Source: Allantophomopsis cytisporea
Lineage: Eukaryota; Ascomycota; Leotiomycetes; Phacidiales; Phacidiaceae
Direction of reading: 5' to 3'
Length of the DNA stretch: 64,000 nucleotides
NCBI GenBank assembly: GCA_024752435.1
Contig: CP103020.1
Coordinates: 248,001 to 312,000, forward strand
The notes below the pieces were generated by a model, which saw only the letters and a program-made list of their open reading frames with translations, was not told the DNA's origin and did not search any database. The position numbers and the translations under genes were made by a program. Shown one piece after another: positions 1-11,432 of the stretch. How positions within the stretch are numbered: position 1 is the first letter of the stretch; every line of letters starts with the position of its first letter.

Positions 1-76
1 AGCATCAGCCTTCTTCCTTCGTTATCACTGCCCCTCTCCTTACGCCCACGGCCTCCCTACCCCCCCCACCACCACC

Positions 77-3000
77 ATGTCTTCCCAAGCATACAATCCC
101 CAGATGGCAGCGTCCATTCCACGACCAGCGGCGTACGGGGCACCCGTACCAGCATCCACTCCAGCTGCCCCCGCCGGCACATTCGCCCCTGGTACGAAGA
201 TACAAGTGGGAAGTCACAAGGTGGTGATTCAGAAGTATTTCTCCGAGGGAGGATTTGCGCACGTATATCTGGTGAAGATGCCAAAGGCCATCGATGGCAC
301 TGACATTGCCGTGCTGAAGAGAGTGGCCGTGCCGGATAAGGACGCCCTGGCGAACATGCGGACCGAGGTGGAGACCATGAAGAAGTTGAAGGGCCACCGA
401 CCCATCGTCACGTACTACGACTCGCACGCCTCGCAGCTGAAGGGCGGCGGCTATGAGGTCTTCCTGCTCATGGAGTTTTGCAATGGGGGTGGTCTGATTG
501 ATTTCATGAATACCCGTCTGCAGAACCGCCTCACCGAGCCCGAGATCCTCAAGATCTTCTCCGACGTCACGGAGGGTGTCGCATGCATGCATTACCTCAA
601 GCCACCCTTGCTGCATCGCGATTTGAAGGTCGAGAATGTCCTCATTACCACATCCGGGAACTCGCGCCGGTTCAAGGTCTGTGATTTCGGTTCGACTGCT
701 CCGCCGAGACCTGCTGCGACCAATGTGGCTGAATGCCGCCTTATCGAAGAAGACATTCAGAAGCACACTACTCTACAATACCGGAGTCCTGAAATGATTG
801 ATGTATATCGAAAACAACCTATCGATGAGAAATCCGATATTTGGGCTTTGGGTGTACTGCTATACAAGTTATGTTATTATACGACTCCTTTCGAGGATCA
901 GGGTCAACTGGCTATACTGAACGCTAGCTTCAAGTTCCCTGCTTATCCTCCCTTTTCTGACAACCTAAAAAAGTTAATTGGTATGTATTGGTGTTGAGAG
1001 AGGATAGTACGCATTTGCTAACTTGCCTCAGCGTCAATGCTCCGAGAGCAGCCACAAGCTCGCCCAAATGTATACCAGGTTCTTCGTGAAGCTTGCATGA
1101 TGCAAGGAATTGAATGTCCCATTAAAGATGTATGTGTGATTTCTAGAGTTCTTTCGTCTCTTACTAATGACGTGCAGATATATGCCGGAAGAACCCAATC
1201 AGAATCACGTCGAAATCAACAATTACCACCTCTACCAGATGCGAAATCCCCACCAACTGTTGGAGCTGTGTATTCCCCGCCACAACCTACGAAACAATAT
1301 ATTCCAGAAGTTGTACCTATGCGCCGTGGCAGGCCAACGGCAGCACCAACTACAACAACAACCAAGCCAGCTCCGTCGCCAATGCGGGGTGCGACCAGTG
1401 ATCCATTTGCTGCACTAGATGCCAAATCACCACCAGCTCTTGCCACGGATGATATATCATCTCGCTTCCCCAGTTTGGATCAATTCTCATTGCTACACGA
1501 AAAAGGAAGCAAATTTGAATTCGATACGTCTTCGCCAACCTCAGTCACATCCCCGCCAATACAGCCAAAGCCAATCAGTCAGAGAGTAACTGAGAAGTTG
1601 GCCGATGATGCTTTCGCAGCCGCCCAGGCCAAGACCTCTGCGGCGCCAACGATTCAGCCAAAACCTTCATCTTCAGTAAGTCGAGCACAGATGATTATCT
1701 CCAGCAATCCGGAATTGCAGAAGGTGGCTTCGGCTCCTACGCCAATACGGCAAAGTTCTCCTGAGAGGCCGAAGATGGTCTCTCAAGGTACTATGACATC
1801 ACCTGACACTACGCCTATTGAACGTCCAGCCAACAGTTATCTTCCATCTAACCCAACATCTGATTACAAATCTCCACCAATCTATCGATTCCCTCCTGCC
1901 GATCATCACCGATCATCCAGTGTCCCCAGGAACCAAGAACTAGTGACATTAGCTACATCAAATCTGTCTGTAGAGAGTCAGCGACCTCCCATTATATCAA
2001 GAAATACAACATCATATCAACCACGATCAGTATCACACATCCGCCAAGCCTCTTCATCTCGTCCCTCCCTGGAGGGCGGCCGCCCTATCCTGGATAACAC
2101 TGATCCAGTAACACGCACGAGATCCTCAGTCAGCAATCGGCCACGCCCAGCGAGCGTTTACCTTGAATCCGACCTCGACTACCTACGCGAACGCGAAGCT
2201 TCGCGCAAAGATTACAAGGCCACCACCAGCGCTGCTGAGCTCGCCATGTCCACGGGATCGGACAGCGGGCCAGATGAGCCAATTCATTCAAACGTAGAAT
2301 TTCTGCGCTCAATGGAGGAGGCAGATAATGTCTCCAAGCACCGCCGTAACGCATCATCATCCTCCTCCAAGACCTCCAAGCGCGCCTCGATGCCATCTAT
2401 GTCCCTTTCTGGCACGAAGACTCTGCTCGCTGGCAAGTTCGGAGATGCGTTTAAACGCTTTGAGAATAACACTAGTGGCGGTAGTGCTAGTTCAAGTGAT
2501 GCGAGACCCCGCACTCCAAGTCCCCTGCAGGCGCTTGATCGTAGAGATCTAACGCCTATTGCGGGCTCTGAAGCGACGGATGGACGATCGGATGATGGGC
2601 ATGTTGAAGAGCCTGCTATGACGGCCGCACAGAAACGAGATCTTGAGAGGCAGCGCCTGGAACAGGAAGAGCAGCGTGTTGCAGCAGCCGCCGCCGAGTA
2701 CCGACGACGTGTTGCGGATCGCGAAATCGGCGGTGTTGGTGCGAATGCGACGGGAGGTGGAGGTGCTGGGTATGGAGGAGGCAAAGCAGCAGCCATCCAG
2801 TCAAAAGTGCGCTCCCTCCTGGACGAGAACTCCAAACCTACTGCCCCCAAAACGGCAGAGGGCTATGGACGCTTCACTGACTCAACGTCCCCTAACCAGG
2901 TCCGCAAATTTCAGAGTAACGCAGAGTTGCGGAATGCGCCTGTCGTCGGAAGGAAACCTGATCTCGGGAGACCGACTACCCCTGGTCAAGGCGGGAATAC

Positions 3001-3349
3001 GGGGGTCGGCGAGGGCCAGCAATTGAATTATACGAAGGTCAGAGCTGCGAATACGGGTCTGGGTATCGGTCAGACTTCCCCGAATAGAAATCGACCTAGT
3101 GCCCCACCTAAGCCTGTGCATTTGGGGAGCACGCCCACTGGATCCGGAGCCAGCGCGGCTGCGGCGTCGGCTACTATGAGTGGAGCTGTTGGTGGAATGA
3201 CTACGGGCGATAGAGATAGAGTGCAAATGCCGCGTCGAGATATGACGCCTGCTGAGAAGGAGGATTATATTGCGGATTTCAGTAAGAGGTTTCCGAGTTT
3301 GAGTGGTATTGAGATGGTTGAGGCGCGGATTGGCGGGAAGGAGGTTTGA
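77..3349 (+). CDS. Ark1/Prk1 (NAK) family Ser/Thr protein kinase
   Basis: Exons 77-980, 1032-1129 and 1178-3349 give 1057 aa. The N-terminal kinase domain (about residues 40-330) has the Lys in AVLKRV (K81), the catalytic loop HRDLKVEN (H180-D182) and the DFG motif (D203). YRSPEM stands in place of APE. HRDLKVEN with DFGS is typical of the yeast Ark1/Prk1/Akl1 and animal AAK1/GAK kinases. These phosphorylate endocytic coat and actin regulators at cortical patches. The remaining 700 residues are Ser/Pro-rich and probably disordered, with two RFPSL motifs (RFPSLDQFSLLH early and SKRFPSLSGIE at the C-terminus) and an E/R-rich helical stretch around DLERQRLEQEEQR. The 48-nt second intron (GTATGTGTG donor, TACTAAT branch, CAG) is a multiple of three, so retention would add 16 residues without a frameshift. 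The start is the first ATG, in context CACCATGT. The kinase class is clear; the exact paralogue is not resolved. Confidence 0.93.
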
Positions 3350-4346
3350 TTGAGAGATGAAATGATAAGAACATGGCGGTGATGGGAGAGGGAAGACTTT
3401 CATGAGGACTAAGAGAATTGCGATTAGATCGTCAGGGGTAGATTGTTGGCATAGTCTAGCGTAGCGGGTGTTGGAACTGAATTCATTGTTGCATTTGTTA
3501 CTTTTGTGTAGGTTCGTCTTACTTCACCGTCTGGAACAGAGAGTTGTCTACTGGTGCTATTGAATATGTCACGTTTCGCGATACTATATAGTGATGCGAC
3601 AGACATGCGATGATATGATGATTAGCATTGACGAGAGGAGAATTGTATCAAGTGCAAGAGTACATGCAGTCTACGCAGTGAGCGCATCCAGCAGCAAGCC
3701 CCTGGATTGCAGGAACGGGTAGAAGAAGGCACTGGACGAGAAATGGAGGTTCACTGCCGCTGCCGACTTTTGCACCCACTTAGACTGCTACTACGTGAGC
3801 GCCGGTCATGAGTTACTCCCGGTCTATAACCCAAAAGCCATGGGCCATGCATGGGAGAGGTAGAAAATCGTCTCAGTAAAGGAGGAAGGCCGGGTCACGA
3901 GCGGTAGTGTACTCGATGGAAGCTGGATCGTCGTCTCGGTGTCTTTGAACAGTTGGGGTTCTGGCTTGCATCGCTACCTGGGCGAGGCCTTGACTGGTAT
4001 GGCCTGTGTCTTTTCGGTGTGAGAAGATTAGTATGAGAGGAATGATGTATTTCTGAATTTTTTTATTTTTTTTTTAGTGGATCTGTGAGGTTATATGCTA
4101 CTGTCTATTTTCTTTATAGATCTATTTAGAGCCTGGTTCATTTGCGTGTATTTGTGAAGTTCACAATCACTTCTTATCTGATGATACATCTCACTTAAGA
4201 TAGGAGCCTAGTACATTGCAGAACATACAGAATAGGTATATAACTTTTCAAAAACTACCAATCAAACCAACATGCAACCTTTGAATTCTGCCGCGCTACC
4301 AACCTAGTATACAATATCACTGGTATATACGAGTAAGAAAATCCCC
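3350..4346. other. Intergenic region between convergent genes (kinase and SAP protein)
   Basis: About 1 kb of 3' flanking sequence shared by two convergent genes. It contains a T-rich run at about 4056-4076 and no ORF that resembles a protein. It probably holds the two 3' UTRs. The stretch at 3660-3860 is more GC-rich and free of ORFs; I see no structure that justifies calling an RNA gene. Confidence 0.6.
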
Positions 4347-5352
4347 TTAAGAAGCAGCAGCAAATCTCTTAGCCCTGGCCTCCGCCTTTGCCTTCTCCGC
4401 CGGATCATCAACAACCCTGCCCGCAGGTTTGGCCGGCTTAGCCTGTGGCTTATTCTCCACCGGCTTTCTCTCACCACCCCTTCCCCCATTCCTACCATCT
4501 CTACCACCGCCATTCGTAGCCTGTCTCTTCGCATCTCGTCCCCCATCACGGCCCTCACGACCTCTCTTCGCCCGCCTCTCAGGCAACGCATCATCCAGTC
4601 CCTTAACAACCTCCTTCTTTTCCTCCAGTCCGAATTTCTTCGCCCGCTCAGCCTTCTTCTCCTCTTCCTCGCTCACACTCAGACCGAAACGCTTTGCGCG
4701 CGCAGCTCGCTTGGCCGCCTCCTTCTCGGCGTCGGATTGCTGGATGCCGATTGAGAAGTCCACTGCTGGTGCAGCTTCGGCCTTGCCTTCCTCGGGCTTT
4801 GCTGCCTCGGTGCTTGTGGTTCCCGTTGCTGGTGCAGCAGCTGGGGCGATAGTGCTTGTCTCGCCCGCCGCTGCGACAACGCCATCGGCGGCTACCGGGA
4901 CATCGGCGCCGCCTTTGATGGTCAGGTCGTGCGATTTGGCGGGGTCTTCGCCCAGAGTCTGGTTCGGCACTGCCACTGGGTTGGATACCGCGCCCTGGCC
5001 TCCTGCGGCGACGGCTGCGGCGGCGGGTTCAGTGGTTGGCTTTTCGTCTTCGTCCCAGTCTATTTCATCGTCTGCTGCTCCTGGGGCTGGGGCGAGGTTA
5101 GTTTGGTTTAGGATTCGAAGGTGAAAATAAGCTCGATTGAAGAGGGAGCTGAGGATTGGGAGGGTGGGGATGTGGAGATGGGCGATGACAAAGACGTGGG
5201 AAAGAGGGAAACGTACCGGACCCGCCAGTCTTCTTCTTGTCATCTTCTTGTAGCCGCGCAATGAGGTCTGGCTTGTTGCCTGTGGATGGAAGAGAGCGGT
5301 CAGAGAGCAGCTTCTTGAGCTCTGGAACTTTGAGAGTGGTGTAGTCGGACAT
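4347..5352 (-). CDS. SAP-domain protein of the Tho1/SARNP (CIP29) type
   Basis: Exons 5352-5217 and 5086-4347 (minus) give 291 aa. The first 40 residues form a SAP domain (YTTLKVPELKKLLSD, then GNKPDLIARL), a DNA/RNA-binding helix-extension-helix. An acidic patch (DDEIDWDEDE) and an Ala/Thr-rich linker follow. The C-terminal region carries the Tho1/MOS11 signature as repeated RAKRFGL and RAKKFGL motifs plus a final ARAKRF, then a Gly/Arg-rich basic stretch. Family members work in co-transcriptional mRNP assembly and export with the DEAD-box helicase Sub2/UAP56 in the nucleus. The ATG at 5350-5352 begins the SAP domain directly, and the 130-nt intron falls right after it. The 897 bp upstream are shared with the divergent acyl-CoA synthetase gene. 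Confidence 0.9.
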
Positions 5353-6250
5353 TTTGAAGCCCGAGGAGCTTTGCGCGTGGAGGGTTTTATTGGTGTTAGA
5401 GGTGGTTGCGGTGATGTAATGTGAAAGGAGGGTTGAGAAGCTATCACTTGTAAATGTGAAGTATCTTCGACGAGAGAAAGGTAGTGGTTGTGGTGATGAA
5501 CAATGGTTGCTGAACGATAAAATGAGAAGATGGCGACAATATGAGGATTCAGACTTGGACGATATCAATTGACGTGGAATGCGCGCGCGACAATTGATGC
5601 GCGTGGGAGCTTGGACGTAATTTTGGAGAATATATGGGGCCAAGCATCAAAGCAGGGCCACAAGGTCAACAACTGGGCTGAGGGAAGTGGAGCTGGGCCC
5701 TTGCATAAAATATATCTCAACCTTATATTTTAGGCGTGAAGAATTTATTATTCCAACTGCAGTCTCGCCAGGTCAGGTCGGGTCAAGTCAGGTCAGGTCA
5801 CCTGCACTTCTCTGCTTTGCTTTGCTTACCTTACCTATACGAGCATCGTATCATTGGATCAATTAGAAAAGCCGACATATGAGCATCATGATTCGCTACT
5901 GCCTTCCTTTGAATTCTTTCAATTCTCAGAGATCCTCTCCCAAGACGTAGACCTTCTCGCGCGCATATGTTCCGCACTGAAAGCTACACTACCGAGGAAG
6001 CCACGCTAATTACCCCACGAAGATCGGAGGCACAAGTAGCATAACCAAGGTACTACCTCGCTCAAGAGGGGTCATGGTGGATGAAAGCCCCATGCCCATA
6101 TTCCCCAGTCTCATCTCCTCATCCTGAAAATACCTTGTGCGCCTGTGATACTTCCCGCAAATCCTTTTGTATCATCCCATTTTTCCGGGTATATTTGGGT
6201 TGCCGTATCTCATAAGGCTGTTAGGCTTCAGCCGATTATCTGACTTCATC
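5353..6250. promoter_or_regulatory. Shared divergent promoter region (SAP protein / acyl-CoA synthetase)
   Basis: This 0.9 kb gap separates two divergent start codons and must hold both promoters. It contains a short pentanucleotide array at 5770-5800 (AGGTC and one-base variants, six copies). A second short stretch, TTGCTTTGCTTACCTTACC, lies nearby. No TATA element can be assigned with confidence. Confidence 0.45.
5770..5800 (+). repeat. AGGTC pentanucleotide tandem array
   Basis: Six consecutive 5-bp units read AGGTC, AGGTC, GGGTC, AAGTC, AGGTC, AGGTC. The array lies in the divergent promoter between the SAP-protein and acyl-CoA synthetase genes. It could be a simple microsatellite or a cluster of protein-binding half-sites. 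Confidence 0.75.
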
Positions 6251-8046
6251 ATGTCTGGCCCTTTCTCTCGATTGCAGAAACTCACAGCTCATTTGCTCCC
6301 TTCATCCGCCTCTTCCGATGTGGGAGATAACACTTCTTATGCTCATCGATATAACATCCACCAGCTTTCTCCTACCTTCTTCTTAGAACGAGCAGCTCAG
6401 ATCGAACCTGATGCGGAGGCAATATACCATGTGACTGCCAACGGGAAAGTGCTTCGCAGAAATTATATTGAATTTGCAGATCGAGCTCGAGGCTTAGCCT
6501 ATTTCCTCATCAAGCACAATTTCAAGAGAGTAGGAATACTCGCCCCAAACACGCCTGCTTTCCTAGAGAGTATATTCGGTATTGCGGCTTCTGGGGCAGT
6601 AAACGTGTCTGCGAACTACCGCTTGAAGAAGGAGAATGTAGCTTATATCTTCAAGCATGCCGAGGCCGAAGTGATCATTGTCGATGCGGAGTTTTTACCA
6701 CTACTGAGCAAATTCCGTGAAGAGAATCCTCGGATTCCATTCATTGTTGATACCGATACAGATGCCACAGAGGGTGAACTGAGTGGTCCATTTGATGATG
6801 CTATTCTTGAAGGATTGAAGCACGATCAAGAAGCTGGAGGCTTAGGCTGGACGGGCTTGCAATCCCATGTGGAAGACGAAGAGAGCATGATAGCTTTGGC
6901 GTACACGAGTGGAACAACTGCCGCCCCAAAAGGCGTTGTGTATACACACAGAGGAGCATACCTCGCTGCGCTTGGTAATATAGTCGAATCTAATCTGAAT
7001 CCAGATGTTGGTCGATGTCGATATTTGTGGACCCTGCCAATGTTTCATGCCATGGGATGGACCTTCCCCTGGGCTATCACGGCAGTACGAGGAACCCATT
7101 ACTGTCTGAGAAAGATTGATTATCCCCTTATGTGGAAATTGTTGAAGGAGGAGAAAATTACTCATTTCAATGCCGCACCAACGGTAAACACGCTTTTGTG
7201 TGCATCGCCAGAGGCAAAGAAATTGGACCATAAGGTGAGAGTGACAGTTGCGGCTAGTCCTCCGACAGCACATCTTTTTGAGACCATGGAAGCATTGAAC
7301 CTGTTCCCAGTTCATGTTTATGGTCTCACTGAAACATATGGACCCATCACTAAAGGCTACCATATGCCAGCCTGGGATTCCTTGCCTCCAAAGGAGAAAT
7401 ATGCCAAGATGGCAAGACAGGGTCACGGGTTCCTGACTTCCTTACCTCTGCGGATAATTAAGACTGAACAGCCCGAGGGCGTGTTCATCGATGTAAAGAA
7501 GGACGGAAAGGAATTAGGAGAGATTATTTTCTTTGGAAATATCTGTGCCAAGGAGTATTATAAGGATCCTGCTGCAACAAAAGCACTCTTTGCTGGAGGA
7601 GGACTGCACACTGGTGATCTGGCAGTTTGGCATCCGGATGGTTCAGCAGGAATTCAAGATCGAGCCAAGGACCTTATCATCTCAGGTAAAGTCAATGCCT
7701 CCATATCTGAATTAAAGTTCTGACATATGAAATAGGTGGAGAGAACATCTCATCTGTAGCTCTTGAAAGTATGCTGGTCCAGCATCCTGATGTCCTTGAG
7801 GCTGGCGTCGTGGCAGTTCCAGACTCTCATTGGGGGGAACGACCGAAAGCTTTCATTACTGTAAAGTCAGGCAAGAGCTTGCGGGGTGAAGATCTGATTG
7901 AATGGTCGAGGAATCAGAGCGCCATCAGTAAATTCATGGTCCCGAGAGAAGTGGAAATTGTGGAGGAATTGCCCAAGACCAGCACGGGAAAGATCATGAA
8001 GAAAACCTTAAGGGCTTGGGTGAAGGGGGAGAAGAGGGAGACATGA
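6251..8046 (+). CDS. AMP-dependent acyl-CoA synthetase (ANL superfamily)
   Basis: Exons 6251-7685 and 7736-8046 give 581 aa, normal for a short/medium-chain acyl-CoA synthetase. ANL-family core motifs are present in order: the P-loop-like A3 motif TSGTTAAPKGV (about residue 219), A5 YGLTETYGP (about 357), A7 GDLAVWHPDG, A8 GGENISSVALE created by the splice junction, and A10 PKTSTGKIMKK with the catalytic Lys at about 564. The A3 motif has Ala where Gly is usual (TTAAPKG). The enzyme should adenylate a carboxylic acid with ATP and transfer it to CoA. The substrate cannot be told from sequence; plant AAE-type and methylmercaptopropionyl/butyryl-CoA ligases are the nearest in feel. No peroxisomal PTS1 tail is seen (it ends GEKRET). 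In-frame codons upstream of 6251 lack an ATG, which supports this start. The 50-nt intron restores the A8 motif exactly. Confidence 0.92.
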
Positions 8047-8770
8047 TATCATGAGAGTGAACGAGATGATGACTTGACAGGTATACTGCAAACATTTGAC
8101 ATGAATGTAGTTGATCAGAACTAGTACTAAACTGACAGTATTGTTTTATCGATTTGGTAATGGTAGATAATTCCTGGCATATTAATTTCATTTGGACTAT
8201 TTGTCGAATATTTGGATGATGAAAGTTGAGGATAATGCATGTTGTTGAAGTTGAAGAAGCAGTGAGAAGTACCCTTGTACTGTAAATGGCGCGAGGGGTA
8301 CATCGAGCAAGGCAGTTCATCTCGGCCAGAAGCAGGTTCGAAGAAGTAGTTAATGCCTAAGGCACCAATTAGGAAAATGAATTCTGACCACAGCAGCCGA
8401 AAATCCTCAAAATCGGGAATAATATATGTCCAAACGCGTAAATTATCTATTAATAATTCTTGCAAGCACTGGCATATACTTGAACAATATCATACACTCC
8501 AGTCAAGTTTCACTCTTCAAATCGTTGTTGTTCGTCGTGAGTTGTTGGTTGATTCTTCGAGTCGCCAAAGCCCTAAGTTAGGGCCCTGTAAAAGCCGAGT
8601 TGGGTTAGCTCGGAATTTACCACGCTCGATTGTGCGCGTATTCGATTGAATCTCGAGACAGGACTTCAAACGACAACGACAAATTCGCCAACCTCCACCA
8701 ACACGAAGGTAGAGAATTCCCGAAACCCTTCGATTTAAGATCTTCCATTAATTTGTGAAGCAGGACCAAA
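8047..8770 (+). promoter_or_regulatory. Intergenic region and promoter of RPL16
   Basis: Spacer between the acyl-CoA synthetase stop and the ribosomal protein start. The proximal 200 bp contain a perfect telomere-repeat palindrome (8571-8583) and a small inverted repeat enclosing another GGGTTAG (8594-8613). No protein-coding ORF is credible here. Confidence 0.6.
8571..8583. promoter_or_regulatory. Telobox palindrome upstream of RPL16
   Basis: CCCTAAGTTAGGG is a perfect palindrome of two TTAGGG teloboxes around a single G, 188 bp upstream of the RPL16 ATG. Tbf1-type factors bind TTAGGG-like boxes in ribosomal-protein promoters of some ascomycetes, Candida albicans being the known case. A related GGGTTAG lies 19 bp downstream between CCGAG/CTCGG arms. 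The function in this gene is inferred. Confidence 0.6.
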
Positions 8771-9768
8771 ATGTCGACCTTCGAGCACTCCGTGAGTCCC
8801 CACGAACTCCTGCGCGCACCATCAGCATCAGATATAAAGAAATATACCGACTGCGAATTGCGACGATGAATGGGATTGGAAGAATGGTTGGCTGACGGGC
8901 TGTATAGATCACCGTTGATGGCAAGGGTCATCTCCTTGGTCGCTTGGCCAGTACCGTGGCTAAGCAGCTCCTCAACGGCCAGAAGGTCGTTGTTGTGAGA
9001 TGTGAGGCTCTTAACATCTCTGGAGAGTTCTTCCGTGCTAAGCGTACGTTATCACCACCTTTGCGAATGAATGCGACGAGACTCGAATGAGAGGAGGAAC
9101 GTTTCAAGATGGAGTTTTGGGATCAATCGAGAGAGCGAGGGCTAACATACTGGTCGAATAGTGAAGTACCACGCCTACCTCAGAAAGATGACTAGATACA
9201 ACCCAACCCGAGGTGGTGAGTAAACGATCTACGAAATCAAGAGCCACGAAGCTCAAGTCGAACGAACTCCGAGATCTAATTCGAAAATAGGTCCATTCCA
9301 TTTCCGTGCTCCATCTAGAATCTTCTACAAGACCGTCCGTGGTATGATTCCTCACAAGACTGCTCGTGGTGCCGCCGCCATGGAGAGACTTAAGGTCTTC
9401 GAGGGTGTCCCACCACCATACGACAAGGTCAAGCGCATGGTCGTCCCACAGGCTCTCCGTGTCTTGAGATTGAAGCCAGGACGCAAGTACTGCACTGTTG
9501 GCAGACTCTCCCACGAGGTCGGCTGGAAGTACCAGGATGTTGTTGCCAGGTTAGTATATTCGAAGGAATACGGCTGAAGGGTCGAGATTCGACACAACAA
9601 GGGACGAATACTGATTGGTTTAATTACAGACTTGAGGAGAGAAGAAAGGTTAAGGGTGCCGCATACTACGCTCGCAAGAAGGCTGCCAGAAGACACCTTG
9701 CCGATGCCCAGAAGAGCGCCAAGGTCGACGAGAAGACCAAGACTCAGCTCGCTGAGTTCGGTTACTAG
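8771..9768 (+). CDS. RPL16: 60S ribosomal protein L16 (uL13, RPL13A family)
   Basis: Five exons (8771-8791, 8908-9043, 9162-9215, 9291-9549, 9630-9768) give 202 aa, the expected size for eukaryotic uL13. Characteristic segments are GHLLGRLASTVAKQLLNG, a basic MTRYNPTRGGPFHFRAP region, RGMIPHKTARGAAAMERLK and the C-terminal RKKAARRHLADAQK. It is a structural protein of the large ribosomal subunit in the cytoplasm. The first coding exon is only 21 nt (MSTFEHS), a pattern common in fungal ribosomal protein genes. All four introns are short (75-118 nt) with standard GT-AG ends. The downstream codons strongly favour C in the wobble position (CTC, AAG, GGT, GTC), as expected of a highly expressed gene. 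The promoter holds a telobox palindrome. Confidence 0.97.
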
Positions 9769-11432
9769 ACTCACAAAAACGACGACTTGGGACACTTTTG
9801 CGTTGCGTTGTTTGGGATGGTCTGGGTTTGAGGATGGGGTTGTTTACGCTTTTCTTTTCTCATCGTCAATGCCTTGTCGACCTTAATTGGAAGACCCAAG
9901 GTGTAAACCGGAAAAAATTCACATCGGAATTGGAAGGTTGTACTCGTGCATGGGATCATAGAGCGCTGATTAACGCAGGAAGATTCTTCTGTGTGTAGCT
10001 TTTTCATCTCTGGCGTGTTGATTCCATAGGTAAAAATGGAACACATCGAACAAGCAAGTTCTCCGACAACGAATTATGTGACGTCTATTATATGATTGTT
10101 ATTTACGATTGTGGGACAGTGCAGGTGGGTCACTTGACAAGATCATTGTTCTTGACTTTGTCCTTCTTGATTAGGTATGATGGGAGGTGGTTATGGTTAA
10201 ATGGGTAAAGTTGAATGATCAATGATGATTCGATGAGTGGAGTGATGTGGATAATATGATATGGTTGGAGTGTGGGGTAAGATCATTTTGGTCTTCTGTT
10301 CTTTTTGTTCTACCAGTGCTTTCTCTAATGGCGTGTCGTTCTGTTTGCGTTGCCAGCTGATTGTCAGGTGAAACGAGGCCGGTTTCATGCATAGAACATC
10401 CAACCATTCCTTCGCTCAGGCAAACTGACCCTTCATCTCTTCCCTTTCGTTTGTAGAGTCGCCATCGATTGATGCATGTCCGCACCAAACATCCTTGTGA
10501 CCTATCTGATCCTCTACAATCTTTATCCCATCCAAGCTTTTCTTCACCCTGAACCCAGGTAAAGTGCATACATATATGCCGATGTACCTTGCGAATACTT
10601 CACGCATGAACATCCTCTCCGCATCGCTTGGGATTCCTAGTCGTGCACCCACCATTCCGCCATTGAGATAGATATGGGATTCATGAGTCCCCTTGGGGCA
10701 TTCAAAGTTCCTGCGATGTTGCTCTAACGGCTAAGTGCTTGCTGCATTACTCTGCTCTGCTGCGATGCACTGCGAATACGGTGTCGCTTGACACAAGCAA
10801 GGATGCACAACTTCCCGCACGGTGGATTCGATGAGGTAGTCCCAGATGTATGAAGTCTTTATCCTAAGTTGCATCTCATATCATTGCCGCGATCTGCCGG
10901 TTTGTCGATAGGAAAGGGTGTGTAGGTGTTTGCGGTGCTTATATTATAACTCCTGTATGCTGTGCCTTCGGTCTTCTTCCGACTTCACTCTCACCTCACT
11001 CTCACTCTCATTACCGGTATCGGTTACTGTCTCACGCATTATTCTCAAATCAAATTTAGCAATCCTTTACTGCTTATTTTTATTTACCAGTTTTGTTGTG
11101 TTTTCACTTCCATTCTCGAGGGGTCTGACAGACTTCAGCCGCACGTAAACCTTCCTTGCCCTGCCTTGCATCATCTACGTCTTCTTTCCTACCTAGTATC
11201 AATTGCCTATCAAAGCACCTCAACTCCTTTTCGCACATTTTTCACTACTGTCCGACGTATTTCCTCATTCCTTTAAGCACTCAATCCCTCGTTTAAAGTG
11301 TGCATCTTGTTCCATTCTTCATTTCCCATTCTCACGTTTACATCGGCGTGCGACTCCATTCCTTACTCGACCATCTCGGCCTCAATATACGAAAAATTGA
11401 CGATAGTAAAACAAGCACACTCAACCATCAGA
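9769..11432. other. Intergenic region, 1.7 kb, with pyrimidine-rich 5' flank of the secreted protein gene
   Basis: No convincing gene. Short ORFs on both strands have no recognisable motif. The last 450 bp before 11433 are strongly pyrimidine-rich on the + strand (CTCACTCTCACTCTCATT and similar), typical of fungal core promoters and 5' UTRs. Confidence 0.6.

Noticed and set aside
5..766. 253-codon minus ORF at the window start
   Set aside because: It lies antisense over the kinase N-terminus. Its composition (Gly/Arg/His runs) mirrors the kinase codons and it has no recognisable domain.
2284..2850. 188-codon minus ORF
   Set aside because: Antisense to the Ser-rich kinase tail. Its Arg/Ser/Pro content is what the complement of that tail produces.
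4429..5124. 231-codon plus ORF
   Set aside because: Antisense shadow of the Tho1-like gene. The SAP domain and Tho1/MOS11 motifs on the minus strand show the real coding strand.
8280..8350. tRNA-like B box (GGTTCGAAG)
   Set aside because: No A box or cloverleaf could be drawn around it. No tRNA gene was found in the whole window.
8792..9161. Possible snoRNAs in RPL16 introns 1 and 2
   Set aside because: Ribosomal protein introns often host snoRNAs. A weak CGATGAA and CTGA are present in intron 1, but no proper C/D box pair with terminal stem was found.
10720..10800. tRNA-like start CTCTAACGGCTAAGTGCTTGC
   Set aside because: There is no matching T-arm GGTTCRA within range and the acceptor ends do not pair.
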